Counted from the first letter of the stretch, positions 1 through 12,165 are shown. The stretch: DNA of 64,000 nucleotides from Solanum dulcamara (GCF_947179165.1 NC_077237.1:11870235-11934234), one strand, 5' to 3'. Translations and numbers: made by a program. The notes: a model not told the origin generated them from the sequence alone.

Positions 1-1483
1 TGGACAATTTTACCCCCATTTTCGAAACCTATCAATATGGGTGTCATTGGACTTCTTGTGATGTGTATATTTTATTGTTGATAGTGGGTTGTCAGTCCGA
101 GCATTGAATTCGAGAGTTTCTTGTTTGGTGGAGGTGTTCGAGTGCGGTTTCGGCAATTGAGGTAGGTTTGGTTATTCTTTTTTGAGATTGAAATGGGGCA
201 ATTAGTCATTCATATGTTATAGACTTTAGGATGGGGTTGTAGTATGAGTTGAGAATATTATACATATTGTGATGCCCGTGTGGGGGCTTATTTATTAATA
301 TGTTGCAGTGTGGGGTTTATTTGTATTACATAGCCGTGTGGGGGCCTTATTAGTTATCTTATTTGCTTTGAGAGCATGTAATTCGTGATTTGCCCAAGAG
401 AGAGACTTTAGTATATTATTTGACTTGTGATACCCGCTTGATGGGTTGAGTTGGAGATTTTGAACATGCTTGAGTATTGAAATATTGTTGAGAAAGGGGT
501 GAATATTTAATTTAAGTATTTCCTTCCCATTACTATCTATTGAGGGTGAATATCACGTGTAGGTTAAGTTTTGAGAACTTTGAACTTTGTACCACATTTG
601 AGTTGAATATTACTTCCATGTCATATGTATTTTAATGCATTCATCCTCATTCATCATATCATGAAATATGGAAAGTTGAGAAATATGGAAATTCTTTTTG
701 AGAAAGAAAATGAAACACCTTTAAACCTTTGTATCTTGAGTCCCTGACCCAAACAGTTTTACGACAGGGTAGTGGATGCATTGTGATCCCTTGACCACGA
801 GGAGGTGGCAAGAATGATGAGATATTTTGATTGAGGTATATGGTCTGCGAGACCCCCATGGGTCCTGCTTGGTAGCACAGCTCGGCAGGTGTATACGACA
901 GGCTGTGCGACAGTCTTGATTCCACCGTACCATCATATCATTGCATCATCATATTGTATTGCATTGCATTGATATTTGTGCTGCTTGAATTATTTGATTA
1001 GTTGCGATTATGAGCTGTTATTATGGGTTTACTTTACTCGTACCACTATATATATAAACTGGCGGCACCGATGCAGAAGTGAGACTTTTCTGTATGCAGG
1101 TGGAAGCGTTTCTTAGTTTATTTCATAGGTTTGATTAATTCCTTATACTCAGTCAGCTAAAACCTACTGAGTACATGTGAATTGCACTCACCCCTACTTC
1201 TGTATCCCTTTTTGATGCAGATACTAGTCGGGGTACCTCACGTGGCAGTTGATACTCTAGCGGATTGTGTACTCTCGGATTAGTGGTGAGGTCCCAGAAT
1301 TCGGATCGTCACTAGTCTATCCTTATTTTTCAGTCTTTTGTATCATTCAGAGACTTATGTTGTATCTTTAGATTCAAACCTTGTATTAGATGCCCTTTAT
1401 ACTTATGACACCAGGTTTTGGGATAATTTCTTCATTTTCTTTCTTTTCATTTAAATCGTGACAATGATTTTTGGGTCGTGACA
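1..1483 (+). mobile_element. Ty3/gypsy-type LTR, 5' end cut by the window edge
   Basis: Non-coding, moderately AT-rich sequence that ends in GGGTCGTGACA and is followed two bases later by a primer-binding site. That is the layout of the 3' end of a 5' LTR on the plus strand. The LTR start (TG) lies outside the window. It shares the GACCCCCATGGGTCC-type box near 855 with the gypsy LTRs further right (near 40085 and 44655), so it is probably a related lineage. No open reading frame here looks real. Confidence 0.7.
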
Positions 1484-1485
1484 AT

Positions 1486-1503
1486 TGGTATCAGAGCACT
1501 AGG
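1486..1503 (+). other. Primer-binding site (initiator tRNA-Met)
   Basis: TGGTATCAGAGC, the usual plant LTR-retrotransposon primer-binding site complementary to the 3' end of initiator tRNA-Met, lies directly after the LTR end. It fixes the element's orientation as plus strand and the LTR end near 1483. Confidence 0.8.
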
Positions 1504-1849
1504 AGAAACGGTATGTAGACGTCCGTACTTATCTTTGAGAGGCTAGAAGATACTTAATAGGAGAAACTCTTTCCTTTGATTCCTTTCGTGCAAATTATTC
1601 ATATCAAGTATTGTATACCTCTAATCTATTCCTTCCGCGTTAAAAGTAACTATCGGGTTCGAAATAACGGCTCTTGCTTGAGGATGATCTTGATGTCCCA
1701 TTCGAGCCTGATTATGAGTATGAAGATGTGGAGCAATAAAAAAAAGTATGGAAAATGGTCAGTTAGACTTTGACGATTGGATTTCAAATTTTAGATATCT
1801 AATTAGCCCACTTTGGATTCCTTTGAGATCTGTGGTTCCACCTATGTCT

Positions 1850-2345
1850 TCTAGCGTTACTATGTTTACTTAGGAGCAAAAGAGATTTGGAGAGATTCGC
1901 TAGGGTATTGTCTCCCAAGTTTGAGGTTATCACTGATGAGAAGGCTTATATCTTTTTAACCAAGTGTTAGGACAGGTTGTTCAAAATTGGGTATCTTGAA
2001 GGCACATGGAATGTCTTATTTCTCTTTACAGTTGCGGGAATGGCTAAGGAGTGATGGAGGTTTGTTCTTGCTCATAGACCTGTCGGTCCTCCTATGATGA
2101 GTTGGGAGTAGTTTATTAAGGTTATTTTGTTATGGTGAGTTTGAATAAGGGGAAAATGTGTGATTCTTCTTCTATTCAGCTAGGATCACAAGTTGTCTGT
2201 GATACACCAGTTTTAGTTGTTTGAGGTGCTTCATAAAGTACTCCCGAGAGGTCTCTTTTCAAGTGGTGGAAGTACAACCTCTTCAAGAATGTGTATTGGT
2301 ATATTTCAGGTGCTTTCATCTGGGAGGAGATTCAAGTGAAACTGG
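1850..2345 (+). pseudogene. Decayed gypsy gag remnant
   Basis: Translated fragments resemble the capsid part of plant gypsy Gag: FLTKC, DRLFKIGYLEGTW, then VAGMAKEWWRFV with a stop at the first Trp position, and RPVGPPMMSW. The line is broken by several stop codons and frame changes. It belongs to the element whose LTR precedes it. The similarity stops at about 2345, where sequence leading into a MULE begins, so the MULE either inserted here or joined by rearrangement. No protease or polymerase part of this element is present to the right. Family-level assignment rests on these short motifs only. Confidence 0.55.
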
Positions 2346-2633
2346 TATGTCAATAATAAATTTCCTCTAATAAGAGCAATATTTTTCATAATCAGTGTGT
2401 TTTGTTGTTAAAACAGCCAAAGCATGTGGACATGGCAGCTCATCCAGTTGAAATTTTCCACATGTGCATGTACGTTATTAAAGACATACCATGAATCGTG
2501 TAATACAATCAAGTACTATATACACATATTTATTTGTCTTCCTAACCTATGAAAAATAAGAAAAAATATAAGCAAGAGAGATGTTAGATGTGAATCAGAA
2601 GAAAAAATATTAGCTAAAAGAAATTTACAGATA

Positions 2634-3250
2634 CTATACTCTTAATTTTTCCAATGCAGTTTTGTTATGTTGTAGAATTTTTTCATACTTTTTTCCAAGG
2701 TAAAATCCTGAAAATGTTGTCTTTGACATGTTATTATTATTCAATTTCTGAACAAGTTGTCTCATGAATTCTTGAAGGTGCAAGACTGTAAGAACTCTGT
2801 CATGTCTTGTTCTTGAATTGATTGATTCTGTAATGTTGGATGTCATCATCCAAGTCCTATTTACCTGAGCATGAACATGTGACCATTTGTTGTATCTAAT
2901 GTTCAACAAGTAGTCTTTAATCCTCTTGTCTATCTTCTCAACAATTGCCATATGTTGATTAATCTCTACCATGGTGTATGTTTTTGCCATAGAGTAGAAC
3001 AATTTCGTTACCTTTTGCTGACTCTTTTTGAAGTTTTTCATTATGTTTTGCAACAATTGTCATATACACGCGAAATGAGGTATTTCATCATAGACTATTG
3101 AAGTTGCCTTAATAATGTTTGCATGCCTATCCAAAATGATACACATCTCTGATCTTTGACCAAATGCCTCTCTGAGTTGTTCAAAAAACCACCTCCAAGA
3201 TACATCATTCTCTGAATCAACAATGGCATAAAAAGCAGAAATATACTCCC
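2634..3250 (-). pseudogene. MULE transposase, DDE core and C-terminal part
   Basis: Read on the minus strand, 3250 to 3060 encodes the family core: AIVDSENDVSWRWFFEQL, then LDRHANIIKA (the canonical SDRH is here LDRH), then VYDEIPHFACI. A stop replaces the residue after ACI. The frame 3056 to 2634 continues with the C-terminal region, including the hallmark TSNITESINS (usual form TSN-AESIN). The plant MULE transposase cuts and joins element ends in the nucleus. Stop codons and frame changes here and upstream mean no protein can be made. A SWIM zinc finger would follow in an intact copy and is missing. Confidence 0.75.
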
Positions 3251-3377
3251 TACATCAGGTATAATGTTTAATACATTTTTGTTTCATGCATAATATACTT
3301 TTAATATATAGTGCAGACTTTTAATACAAATTAGAATTTCATTTATAGAAGTACTAGTATTGTATTCGAAAAGTCTC

Positions 3378-3560
3378 ACCTGTTATATGTAAGGTATTAG
3401 TTGTTAGCATTGTCCCTTTGTATGCTCATTTTAGAAAAGTTCTATCAACAACTACAATTGGTCTACAATACTCTCATTCTTTTATCGATGTAAGCAGAGC
3501 TACAAATGCATATAGGAAATGGTCATCCTCTAATTTGTGCAATCTTATATAAGAACTAGG
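3378..3560 (-). pseudogene. MULE transposase, first catalytic Asp segment
   Basis: On the minus strand this stretch reads like the part of MULE transposase just before the core, including CRPIVVVDGTFL-like sequence (here PIVVVDRTFLK followed by a stop, then AYKGTMLT). It is riddled with stops. Between this segment and the next, roughly 3255-3378, an AT-rich stretch starts GTGAGA and ends ATGTAG on the minus strand. That fits a retained intron, although it could simply be an insertion. Confidence 0.6.
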
Positions 3561-3571
3561 AAAAATTGCCT

Positions 3572-3874
3572 CTAGTATGTGAAAGTAACTTGGCACGTTG
3601 CATATGATTGAGCTGGATCACCTTGGACTAATTCAAAAGCTTTTTCTTTAGCTCTCCAAGCTTGCATATATATGAGCCGCACATCATATTCCTGTAACAT
3701 GTCATTTTGTATATCTCTTGGTATGTAGTTGGCATCTGGATCAATATATTTGGCAACAATAATACTCCCAACAACTGTCTTGGTTGCTTGTCTTTCCAAT
3801 AATGAATTATGTAGCAACAAACACGTGTGTTTGCTTTTAAAATCTCTAATAGTGAACATTTGAGATTTATTCAC
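3572..3874 (-). pseudogene. MULE transposase, N-terminal DNA-binding domain
   Basis: A 100-codon frame matches the plant MuDR DNA-binding domain by pattern: FTIRDFKSKHTC, a middle stretch ending YIPRDIQNDMLQEY, then AWRAKEKAFELVQGDP and a Ser-Tyr close (QSYATC). In the family this domain binds the terminal repeats. The frame is open but lacks the upstream Cys partner and is separated from the catalytic part by stops, so it is a piece of the dead element, not a gene. Confidence 0.7.
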
Positions 3875-4280
3875 GCTTGAAGCACGTAAATTTCAACTAC
3901 AGTTTTTTCCGAGGTATTGTATTAAATAGCTGTTGATTTTTTTTTATTAATATACAATCAATAACATAAACTAACTTGAATTTGAGTCTTATCATTTTGA
4001 TCTTGATCTTAATGTCTTGAATTCGAAGTGTTTAAGAATGGAATGTCTTTTTAGTGCACTCGTAAGGACATATTTATTTTTGTAACTTTGATCTTTCTCA
4101 AAAAAAGATTGATTTGGATTAATAATAATGCCTAGTTGTATTTATTCTTGCTCATCAACTTCCTCACATGATCTAAAGACAATTAACTTTAGTGCATCAC
4201 CGATACCACTAAATGCATTAGAAAAGTATGAATTGTGTATAATCCTCAATCTTTTGAAGTGTCTGAACATAATACTGGAA

Positions 4281-4613
4281 TTAGGGTGGAATCACTTTCA
4301 AGTTGATCGATTCAGTTGTTGTGACACATAAAGGGTATTTCGACATATCTCTATATTCCTTTTTGGTTTCAACATACACTTTTACCCCCATATCGTCATG
4401 AGTTTGAATTGAAGGAGACATTTCATCAATCTTATATCTGATTTTAACTTTCCTTGTCGATATGTCTATTGACAATTGAGAAGCAATCACAAAAATAAGA
4501 CTAGCAAATGTTGAATTGGTATTTATCAACACGCCATCTGCCAAGTAATTAATATACTTGTTGCTAGAATCTCATCGACCATTGAAGTAAAATAGCACAA
4601 CCAGATTAGCCAT
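4281..4613 (-). pseudogene. MULE transposase, extreme N-terminus
   Basis: From about 4613 on the minus strand the frame begins MANLVVLFYFNGR, then a stop codon where Trp is expected, then NYLADGVLINTN and DDMGVKVYVETKKEYRD and YPLCVTT. This is the plant-specific MuDR N-terminal region (an isolated FNG-W motif and a DMGVKVYIE-like strand). The single stop splits it; the rest is open to 4281. It is co-linear with the DNA-binding and catalytic pieces downstream on the same strand. Confidence 0.65.
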
Positions 4614-4640
4614 GTTTTTCTCTTGCATACTTTTTTGGTT

Positions 4641-5260
4641 GAATTAGAAGAGAATTAGAGAACTAGACATGAATGAAATACGTAGCTAATAAAACCAGCC
4701 TTTAGTGATCCATAGACCACAAAAATAAATTAAACTTGAACAAACAAATGTATTACACACATTAAACTTGAATTAGAAGAGAATTAGATACGAATGAAAT
4801 CTGTATCTAATGAAACCGGCCTTCAGTGATCTGTAGGCCACAAAAATGAATTAAACTTGAGCAATAAATGTATTACACACATATTAAACTTGAATTATTA
4901 GAGAATTAGATATGAATGAAACATGTAGCTAACAAAACCAACCTTCACTGATCTGTAGGCCACAAAAATGAATTAAACTTGAACAACAAATGTATTACAC
5001 ACACATTAAACTTGAATTAGAAGAGAATTAGATACGAATGAAATATGTAGCTAACAAAACCAGCCTTCAGTGATCTGTAGGCCACAAAAATGAATTAAAC
5101 TTGAACAACAAATATATTACACACACATTAAACTTGAATTAGAAGAGAATTAGACACGAATGAAATATGTAGATAACAAAACCAGCCTTCAGTGATCTAT
5201 AGGCTACAAAAATGAATTAAACTCGAGCAAAAACTGTATTTCACACACATTAAACAAGTA
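4641..5260. repeat. Tandem 122-bp repeat array (about five copies)
   Basis: A unit containing ATTAAACTTGAATTAGAAGA, GATACGAATGAAAT, GTAGCTAACAAAACCAGCC and CAGTGATCTGTAGGCCACA repeats with starts near 4641, 4763, 4884, 5006 and 5128. The spacing is 121-122 bp and the copies are very similar; the last is partial. It sits directly upstream of the MULE transposase start, so it is probably the element's subterminal or promoter region. Confidence 0.9.
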
Positions 5261-5849
5261 ATCATGATAAACATAGAAACATAAATAAACTTTCATATTG
5301 AATCACAATTGAAGACAAATCGTGTATCGTTAGGCATGCAATCTAATTCAAACCTTCAAACAATTAACCATTCAATCATTCAAATTTTTAAGTAATCACA
5401 GATCTCTACTCAGAAATCATAATTTTTTAACTGATTCAAATCTGAATTCACCTAAAATTTGCAATTCTTCTGCAATAACCACAAAATACACATCACTGAA
5501 TTCCAAAATTGGAGTATTAATGTTGTAAAAAGTCATGGTTGAGAAGCTAGGAAGCTAAGTATTGCCCTAATTTTGGAGAAAATCATGGGTGAGAAGATTA
5601 GAGAGAATATTGGTGTAGCAAATTTGGAGAGAAACATGGGAAGAGAAAATCGCGGGTGAGAGTTTTATAAGAGTAAGAATCGTACTTAATTTAATTCAAA
5701 CAATTTTCTATATATGATTAAAATAATTATGTTGCTATATGTGGTAAATATTTCTTGAATATCGTACATTTCGGTGATTTACCCAAAAAAATATTGTAAC
5801 AAATTAAGACAATCTAATATGATAACTTTTTTTGGAGAAAAACAATAGG
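5261..5849. other. AT-rich stretch, no gene
   Basis: Non-coding. The part up to about 5640 includes a short duplication (GAGAAG...TTGGAGA...ATCATGGGTGAGAAG) and probably belongs to the MULE end. I see no further gene or RNA. Confidence 0.5.
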
Positions 5850-6154
5850 CATAATACATTAATATGTATTTTAATTTGACTTCAGCTGACATTTATATCC
5901 TTCAACTTTAGACATGCACGAGTAGACAATTAAATTTATATAAAAATAAATAAGTAGACACACACATGCTACGTGGCATAATACATGTTGAACCCCACGT
6001 GGGACACAAAATTATCATGTATGACGCCACATAAGATGAATGTGTCTATTTGTTCAATTTTATACAAATTTAAGTGCTTAATTGTGCACACTCAAGGTTG
6101 GAGGACATAGATGTTAGCTGAAGCCAAGTTGAAGGGAAAATTTATGTATTATTT
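5850..6154. mobile_element. Foldback/MITE-like element with about 95-bp inverted arms
   Basis: The left arm (5850-5944; reads ATAATACAT...CTTCAGCTGACATTTATAT...) is matched in reverse complement by the right arm (6060-6154; ...GATGTTAGCTGAAGCC...TTTATGTATTAT), with roughly 80-85 percent identity by eye. The centre contains CACGTGG-type boxes. It has no coding capacity, so it is a non-autonomous DNA element. Confidence 0.8.
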
Positions 6155-6287
6155 AAAAAAAAAAACAAGTCCCAATTTTTCTTTTTTCTTGCCTTTAGGT
6201 CTCTTACTTATTACCTTGTACTTGGCGAGAATTATTAGTTTTGTCTTTGAACTATTGATAGCTTTCAAAATGCAATTTTACTTGACT

Positions 6288-6530
6288 AATAGCCTAGTTT
6301 GGATTGACTGAAAAAAGTAGTTTTTAAGTCAAAAAATAAAAAGTCAAACTAAAATGACTTTTAAATCAAAAAATAAAAAGTAGGGGGGAGTCCTACTTCT
6401 GGTTTTTAACTTTTTAAAAGTCATTTTAAACTTATATTAAGTTATTTTTAACTTTGTCAACACTCTCAAAAGCTAAAAATGACTTTAAAATAGGTTTAAC
6501 CAACTTTTAAGCCAATCCAAACAGACTCTA
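6288..6530. mobile_element. hAT-like MITE
   Basis: The termini are inverted: CTAGTTTGGATTGACT on the left and AGCCAATCCAAACAGACT on the right. The interior is short and A/T-rich with palindromic AAGTCATTTT stretches, and there is no coding capacity. GTTTGGATTGGCTTA-type ends are common in nightshade MITEs, and a relative lies at 52297-52442. The exact target duplication is not clear. Confidence 0.65.
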
Positions 6531-6786
6531 GTTGAACTTAAAATACACCCTTAATTTGCCAAATGACATAGAAAGTGTTCTCGAACTCTTGTAAGAGTGT
6601 TAGACTCTTAATAGATAGTCAAGAGAAGTGTTGAAAATACCTCTGAACTTGACAAAAATTACTAGTTGTCTCTGAAGTAGTGATAGCTTTAAAAATGTCG
6701 CAAAACTATAGGAAAGGGTCTAAAAATATCATTTATCCACTTATTTTGCTAAAAGTACTCCTCAACTCTCATTTTGGCCGACTTAT

Positions 6787-7372
6787 ACTCTTGAAACTAA
6801 CAATCTTATTTTTTATTTATTTTTAAAATATTATTTATTACTTGTCATTTCCTTATTGGATGTAATAAAAACTCAAGACTTGTCATTTTATTATTGGATG
6901 AAACAAAAACTCAACCCCATCAGAATTTTTTTCTATAAGTTTCTTATTCGAAATAATATACCCGCACTATGACCCAAATTGTTTTTAAAAAAATAATCAC
7001 GTAATCATAATTCTTATAATAAATATTATAATGATTAATAGAAATCGTAGGAACATTTAGGAAATAATTTTGTATTAAATTAAATAATGTAAAAAATATT
7101 GAACTAGTCGCTGAAGACTATAATTGAACAATCGTTGGTCTTTGTGTATTTAAAAGTAAACAATTTAACAATTATGTTCATTAAAAAGATCTTTGGTTTC
7201 TTATTTATTTTTATTTTTTGGAAAAAAAGTTCATGGGGTTAGTATATTTTTTCGGATCAAATAAATTATAAGAAAAAAATCCAACGAAGTTGGATTTTTA
7301 TTTCACCAAATAAAAAATGTCAAGTAATAAATAATATCTCAAAAATGCAATAAAGATGAGGTTGTTAGTTTT
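6787..7372. mobile_element. Foldback element with 140-180-bp arms
   Basis: The left arm (6787-6965; GAAACTAACAATCTTATTT..., ATATTATTTATTACTTGTCA, ...TTCGAAATAATATACC) pairs with 7235-7372 read in reverse (AAAACTAACAACCTC..., ATATTATTTATTACTTGACA, ...TTCGGATC...). Within the right arm a small perfect hairpin (AAATCCAAC-GAA-GTTGGATTT) lies near 7279. It is non-coding and probably a non-autonomous DNA transposon. Confidence 0.65.
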
Positions 7373-7374
7373 AT

Positions 7375-8032
7375 CCAGTATTTTAAAAGCCTCTGTTGGG
7401 ACTCACCTCGGTGTTCGCCTTGGGGCAGGGCTATAGAAAAATGCACCAAGACTCAAGTGTGGGACTTAGTTCTGTAAGACTTACGTCCTAAGCACCCGAC
7501 TGTACTCCTTAAGCCCGTCAACACCCAACGTTTGGGGCTTGCCTAACCGATCTTACACAAATTATGTGTTAAAATCTTTAGTTAACATTGTTGACCCTCA
7601 TAATTCTTGAATAAATGAACGAAAAAAGTTCAAAAATGCCCCTAATATATTAGAAATGGTTCAGAAATGCCCTTCTTCCACCTGTTGGATAAAAAATGCC
7701 CTTAACGTATAGAAATGGTTAAAAAATGCCCTCATTCCACCTATTGGATCAAAAATTCCCTTAACATATTAGAAATGATCCAAATTTGCCCTCATTTTAC
7801 CAAAAAGTATGTTTATCAACTATTAAAAACTATTTAATGTACCTGCATTTTGTGCGATCTTAATATATTTTATCAATAAATATAATATTTTTATAACAAC
7901 CAAATATTTTTAAAAATTCTTTTTAGCTTTCAAATTTAAATAAATTAAAACTCAACTTTTTATATTTTACTTCTATTAGCATCTTAGTTATATATATTTT
8001 TTTCATTATCTAATAATTTTAGTCTTTTAAAA
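7375..8032. mobile_element. Left part of a foldback element split by a gypsy insertion
   Basis: It begins CCAGTATTTTAAAAG, mirrored by the right part's end (CTTTTAAAACACTGG at 19210). It contains three tandem units of about 58 bp at 7630-7800 (AAATGCCCTTAACGTAT..., TTCCACCTATTGGATC). The same units appear in inverted orientation in the right part (18340-18590). The gypsy element inserted in the AT-rich middle with target duplication TAAAA. Confidence 0.7.
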
Positions 8033-8667
8033 TGTAACGACTTGTCCCCGTCATTAGGAATAGGCCAATGAGAAAGGATTTCGGGCCAGAAAACTTCTAG
8101 TAGTAACTTTAGAAAAACTTAGCCTAGGCCAGACTTGGACGAATTCTGAGTCAGGTAAAGTATAGGGTGATTATGTGAATGATGGCAGGCAAACCTCTAA
8201 TTTGATTGGATAGGCTGATAGCCAAGATGATACAAAACATTTACAGTTTTGCAGAATCGCATTTGGGCGAGTAAAACCCCTGAAATTAAAGTTGGCGTGA
8301 AGGGTATATTTTAATACGTCTTTGAAAGGGGATGTGTTGTGAAATGGGGGCTTGAAACACAAACTCTGAGCTCACTGTTTCCGCATATCCCGCCAGAACG
8401 GGACAGTCGCGACTTAAATCGTGACAAAGTCCAAAAAGGTTTTTTTATGCAAAATCAATTTTTTGGACTTTGAGAGGCGACCTAGGGCGAATTCTATCAA
8501 GTTTCCACGGGTTTCCATACTTAATCACTCCCTAAATTCATACTTTAATTTCTAGAACCTAGAAAGTATGGTGGGTAATCATTGGGGGAGGGTTTGAACT
8601 AAAAACCTATGGTGGAAAATAGCCCTAGGGTGATGTTAGGATCATGGGTTTGGCCTAGGGCATGAAT

Positions 8668-10811
8668 TGTAACAACCCCTAAAATGTTGTATGTCGGTAT
8701 TTCAATTCTCGACGAAAATAATACAGCCTCTGTATTTTGGGCATAACTTTTCATAGGTTGGTCCAAATTAGGTAATTCAAATTTCTGGGTAACTACAACA
8801 TCCTTACCTACAACTTTCATGACGAACATATCTTAAGATTCAGAGTATAAGTAGGTCAAATAAATTAATCTTTGCAAGATATAGTACTGTGACGGAATTG
8901 AGTGTTTATAGAAGAAAATTCATATCTCACTGTAGGTTGCTCCAAATTGATTGATTCTTCACGATATGAAACTAGACTTCCATATCTACAATTCTTATGA
9001 AGACACCAAATCCTAATAAGGAATTTATCTTATTCAAACGCAGCTTCAAAAAAGAGTATTCTGTTAAAAAGAACTCATCTTACCTACCATGGAAACATCT
9101 AGATACATTTGACATCATTCATGACATAAATTGTCCTCCACTTAACATCATCCATGACATCAATATATTCCATTAAATTTTCAGATTTTTCTTTATAATT
9201 ATTTTATTTATTGTTAGGTCCCTCTTTCCCACCTATAAATACCCACCTTATTTCCTCATTTTATTCATCAAGCTTTCTTAAGCATTTCTTCTCTCTATTC
9301 TTCTCAAATATAGTTTTAGTTTTAGTAGTATAAAAATACTACTCCGGTTATTCTTATATTACGGGTAGTACACAAAATGCTCCGACGAGAAGAAAAGGCT
9401 AGGGGTCCAAGAGTGTTCCAATTCGGAGTAAACCTTCAGATTTAAGGTATGTAAGGCTTTCATAGCATTGGATTGAGTTCGTCCATGCGCCCAATATTTA
9501 AATTCATTATAATTGAGTTATAGTTGAGTTTTATCCAAATCTTGAATTCTAGATGAATTAATTGTTCTTCTATTGAGTTTGATATATTTATGCATTAATA
9601 TTATTATTATTGTTATCTCTCATATTATTGGAATTATTGTTCATGGCTACTTTCCCATGAATCCTAATTGATTTGATGTTCATGAATATTTTACATATGT
9701 TTTGAGTAAAGATGTTGGCTTTTTATTATTTTCATTGATAAAAAGAAAGTTATATGAATTAATACTATATATGTATTTTATTGAGTTTTAAAAGAGCAAA
9801 AGAGTTGAGTTTGAATGAATTTGAGCAAATGATATTTTGAGCAAGATGTTTTGATGAGATGTAAATGATGTTTTTTGGAAGTATAATGATTGATGAACAT
9901 GAAATGAGATGAGTTTGATGATTTAAATTAAAGTCCAATGAGACTAGATGATGAGTTTAATATGAGCACATATTTTGGGAGTAGTATTGAGCACCGAGTT
10001 GGGTAAGAGTTTAATTGACTCAAACCCCAGAACTACGTAGCCAACGTAGGATGGAGGCTATGCCTCTTAAGTCCCAAAAAGAGGACTTTGATGAGTGGAT
10101 CCAAGATGGTGATGTCCTTTACCCTGGCAAGGTATTGGATGGATGTGGCAATGACATCGCTTCGTTGTATCATCGCTAGCTCATAAGTGATGGTTGTCGG
10201 TTAGAGAAACTCCCAACTGAGTAAGCATTGCTTATTACTATTACTTTTATTATTATATTTTAAACTTGCATTACATATTGATGTTGAGTTCTGAGCTGAG
10301 TTTTATTGAGAGGAGTATCTTGATATCTGTCCTTACCTTCCTGCCATTTTACATACTCGTACATTCCAAGTACTAACGTCATTCGACCTGCATCATTTTA
10401 TGATGCAGATACAGGTGTTAGAGATCCTCAACAGGCACATCGTTGAAGATCATTTCTTTTCGGATATTTGGTGAGTCCTTCTTGTATTCGAAGGAACTCC
10501 TTATCCTTTTATTATTGTTAAGTGTGATGTTTCTTTTGAGGTAGCCATGGACATGTCATTGGCACCATCTAAGAGTATTAGAGGCTTCATAGACAGAGTT
10601 TGATGATGTAATCAGAGTAGTTCTCCTTAGAAACTACTTCTTCTAAGAATTATCTATTTTTTCTTTGATGTTGATGGTGAGAAGCCCACATTAGTATTCT
10701 TAAGTCTTCCGCTGATGAATAAATAAGAGATAAGACCAAGTGGTTCTCTTAGAAGCCAGAAATAGTTTCTGAGTGCCGGCCACGCCTAGGGTACCCTCTC
10801 GGGGCGTAACA
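8668..10811 (+). mobile_element. Solo LTR (2144 bp) of a gypsy-type element
   Basis: It starts TGTAACAACCCC, ends GGGGCGTAACA, and is bounded by the 5-bp duplication TGAAT at 8663-8667 and 10812-10816. No primer-binding site or internal coding follows, so the element was reduced to one LTR by LTR-LTR recombination. The same family occurs inverted at 35402-37481. Short reading frames inside it (for example around 8599-8829 and 10550-10610) are mirrored in both copies but are LTR sequence, not genes. Confidence 0.92.
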
Positions 10812-11149
10812 TGAATTGTGTTATATTTCATGATAGTTAGGGCACTGTGTTGATCTTTTATATGTATTTATTATTTTCTAGACCAAGAACGAGAAGAACG
10901 AACCCGGAAAGGGAAGGCTCTTGCAGTGTAAGGTTGTTGATGCGTGAATTTGAGGTAGGTGATGGTCTAGCTCTCCGTATGTATTTCATATACTTGTTAA
11001 ATTGCATTATGATATGCATTTGTGTATATGAATAGGGAAACATGCTATATTATGTGTGAAATGATCACTTACTGGCCTGTTTTGTGATGAACATGTTCTT
11101 GGAGATATAATGTTTTAAATACTGAATGTAAGTGTGATTCTGGTATGTT

Positions 11150-11265
11150 TGGATTGGGGGTCTCGTTCTGACATATAATTGGATCGGGCGTCATGTTCTA
11201 ATATATAATTGGATCGAATGTCACGTCCGACACATATTTGAATCGAGTGTCACATTCCAACACAA
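11150..11265. repeat. About 30-bp tandem repeat in the left LTR
   Basis: Units of the form ATAATTGGATCG-GTGTCA-GTTCCGACAC repeat three to four times with point changes. The right LTR holds more copies at the matching place (17210-17360). Confidence 0.8.
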
Positions 11266-11950
11266 AGTTGATTGTTTGTAGATCTCCTAAGAGGACTTCT
11301 GTGGGAAGTTATAATATGTGGAGGATATTGAGTTGTAATATTATTGAATATAGTTGAACTTGAGATTAGTTGACTAATTCTGTGTATGTATATGCCTATT
11401 ATGTTGAATTTACATGTCTATGATCTGCTTACTGGTTAACCGCATGATCCTACCAATACACCATTTTTTTATGTACTGATACAACTCCTGCTCTGCCATT
11501 TTATTAAGTACAGGACATATTTAGGTGGCTACAGAGAGACCTTAGTTAAAAGAGTGAGCTTGTTCGAGTTCAAAGGTGAACTGTTTGTTTCAATTGCCAT
11601 GGACTCTACTATGTTCTAGTCTCTTTTTCGAGACTAAGCTTCCAAACACCGTTTTAGTATTATGACTTGGTTTTTGGGAGTGTTTCCCATCTTATATTGA
11701 CTATTAGTTAGAGTTTTGGTACAAACGACTTTCAGTTCCTAGGATGTGTTTACTACCTTATAATTTGGGTTTATAACTAGTTGGTTTATGAGTTTTTGGG
11801 AACTTAGCATTTATCTTTAATTTAAACCTTCTTCCGCATCTTTAAGCTTGTGTATACATTGCTATTATTGTTGTTGGGCTGTTATAATAGTTCTCCTACC
11901 AGAGAGTTAGAGTGGGTTCCAGTTACGGCGGGTCGGGGTAGTGACAAAGT

Positions 11951-11966
11951 TGGTATCAGAGACTAG
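11951..11966 (+). other. Primer-binding site (initiator tRNA-Met)
   Basis: TGGTATCAGAG follows the left LTR end (GTGACA) after four bases. It matches the usual initiator tRNA-Met complement and confirms the plus-strand orientation of the element. Confidence 0.85.
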
Positions 11967-12165
11967 ATTCGTTGATCTCATTGTACCAAAATGAGTCTAG
12001 TAGTGTCTTGCGGAACAGTACAGAGACGTCTATACTTTTCTTCGAGAGGCTACAGGATTTTAGGAAAAATTTCATTGTCTTTTTTTCTTCGTGCTATAAC
12101 TTGATTCCAATTGGTATCTGGCGATCCAAATTGGTATCTAACCTCTTTCACTCTCTTATCCGCAG

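Larger units (their letters stand above)
2345..5640 (-). mobile_element. MuDR-like (MULE) DNA transposon, dead
   Basis: Minus-strand pieces of one transposase can be followed in order from about 4613 down to 2634: N-terminal domain, DNA-binding domain, DDE core, C-terminal domain. They are interrupted by stops and a probable intron. The 5' side carries four to five 122-bp tandem repeats followed by AT-rich sequence, as expected of MULE subterminal regions. I could not identify the terminal inverted repeats or the 9-bp target duplication, so both ends are approximate. Confidence 0.7.
8033..11946 (+). repeat. 5' LTR of the gypsy chromovirus, with a nested insertion
   Basis: Its own sequence is about 1765 bp (3914 bp minus the nested 2144-bp solo LTR and 5-bp duplication), close to the 1835 bp of the right LTR. 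The uninterrupted right LTR shows the pre-insertion sequence at the break (TAGGGTGTGAATTGTG). A tandem of about 30-bp units lies at 11150-11265. Confidence 0.9.

Noticed and set aside
7275..7303. Stem-loop followed by T-run resembling a bacterial terminator
   Set aside because: The DNA is plant nuclear, and the hairpin belongs to a foldback element arm.
8599..8829. 76-codon minus-strand frame, and similar in the second solo LTR
   Set aside because: It crosses the border between host LTR and solo LTR; the similarity to 37340-37440 is LTR homology.
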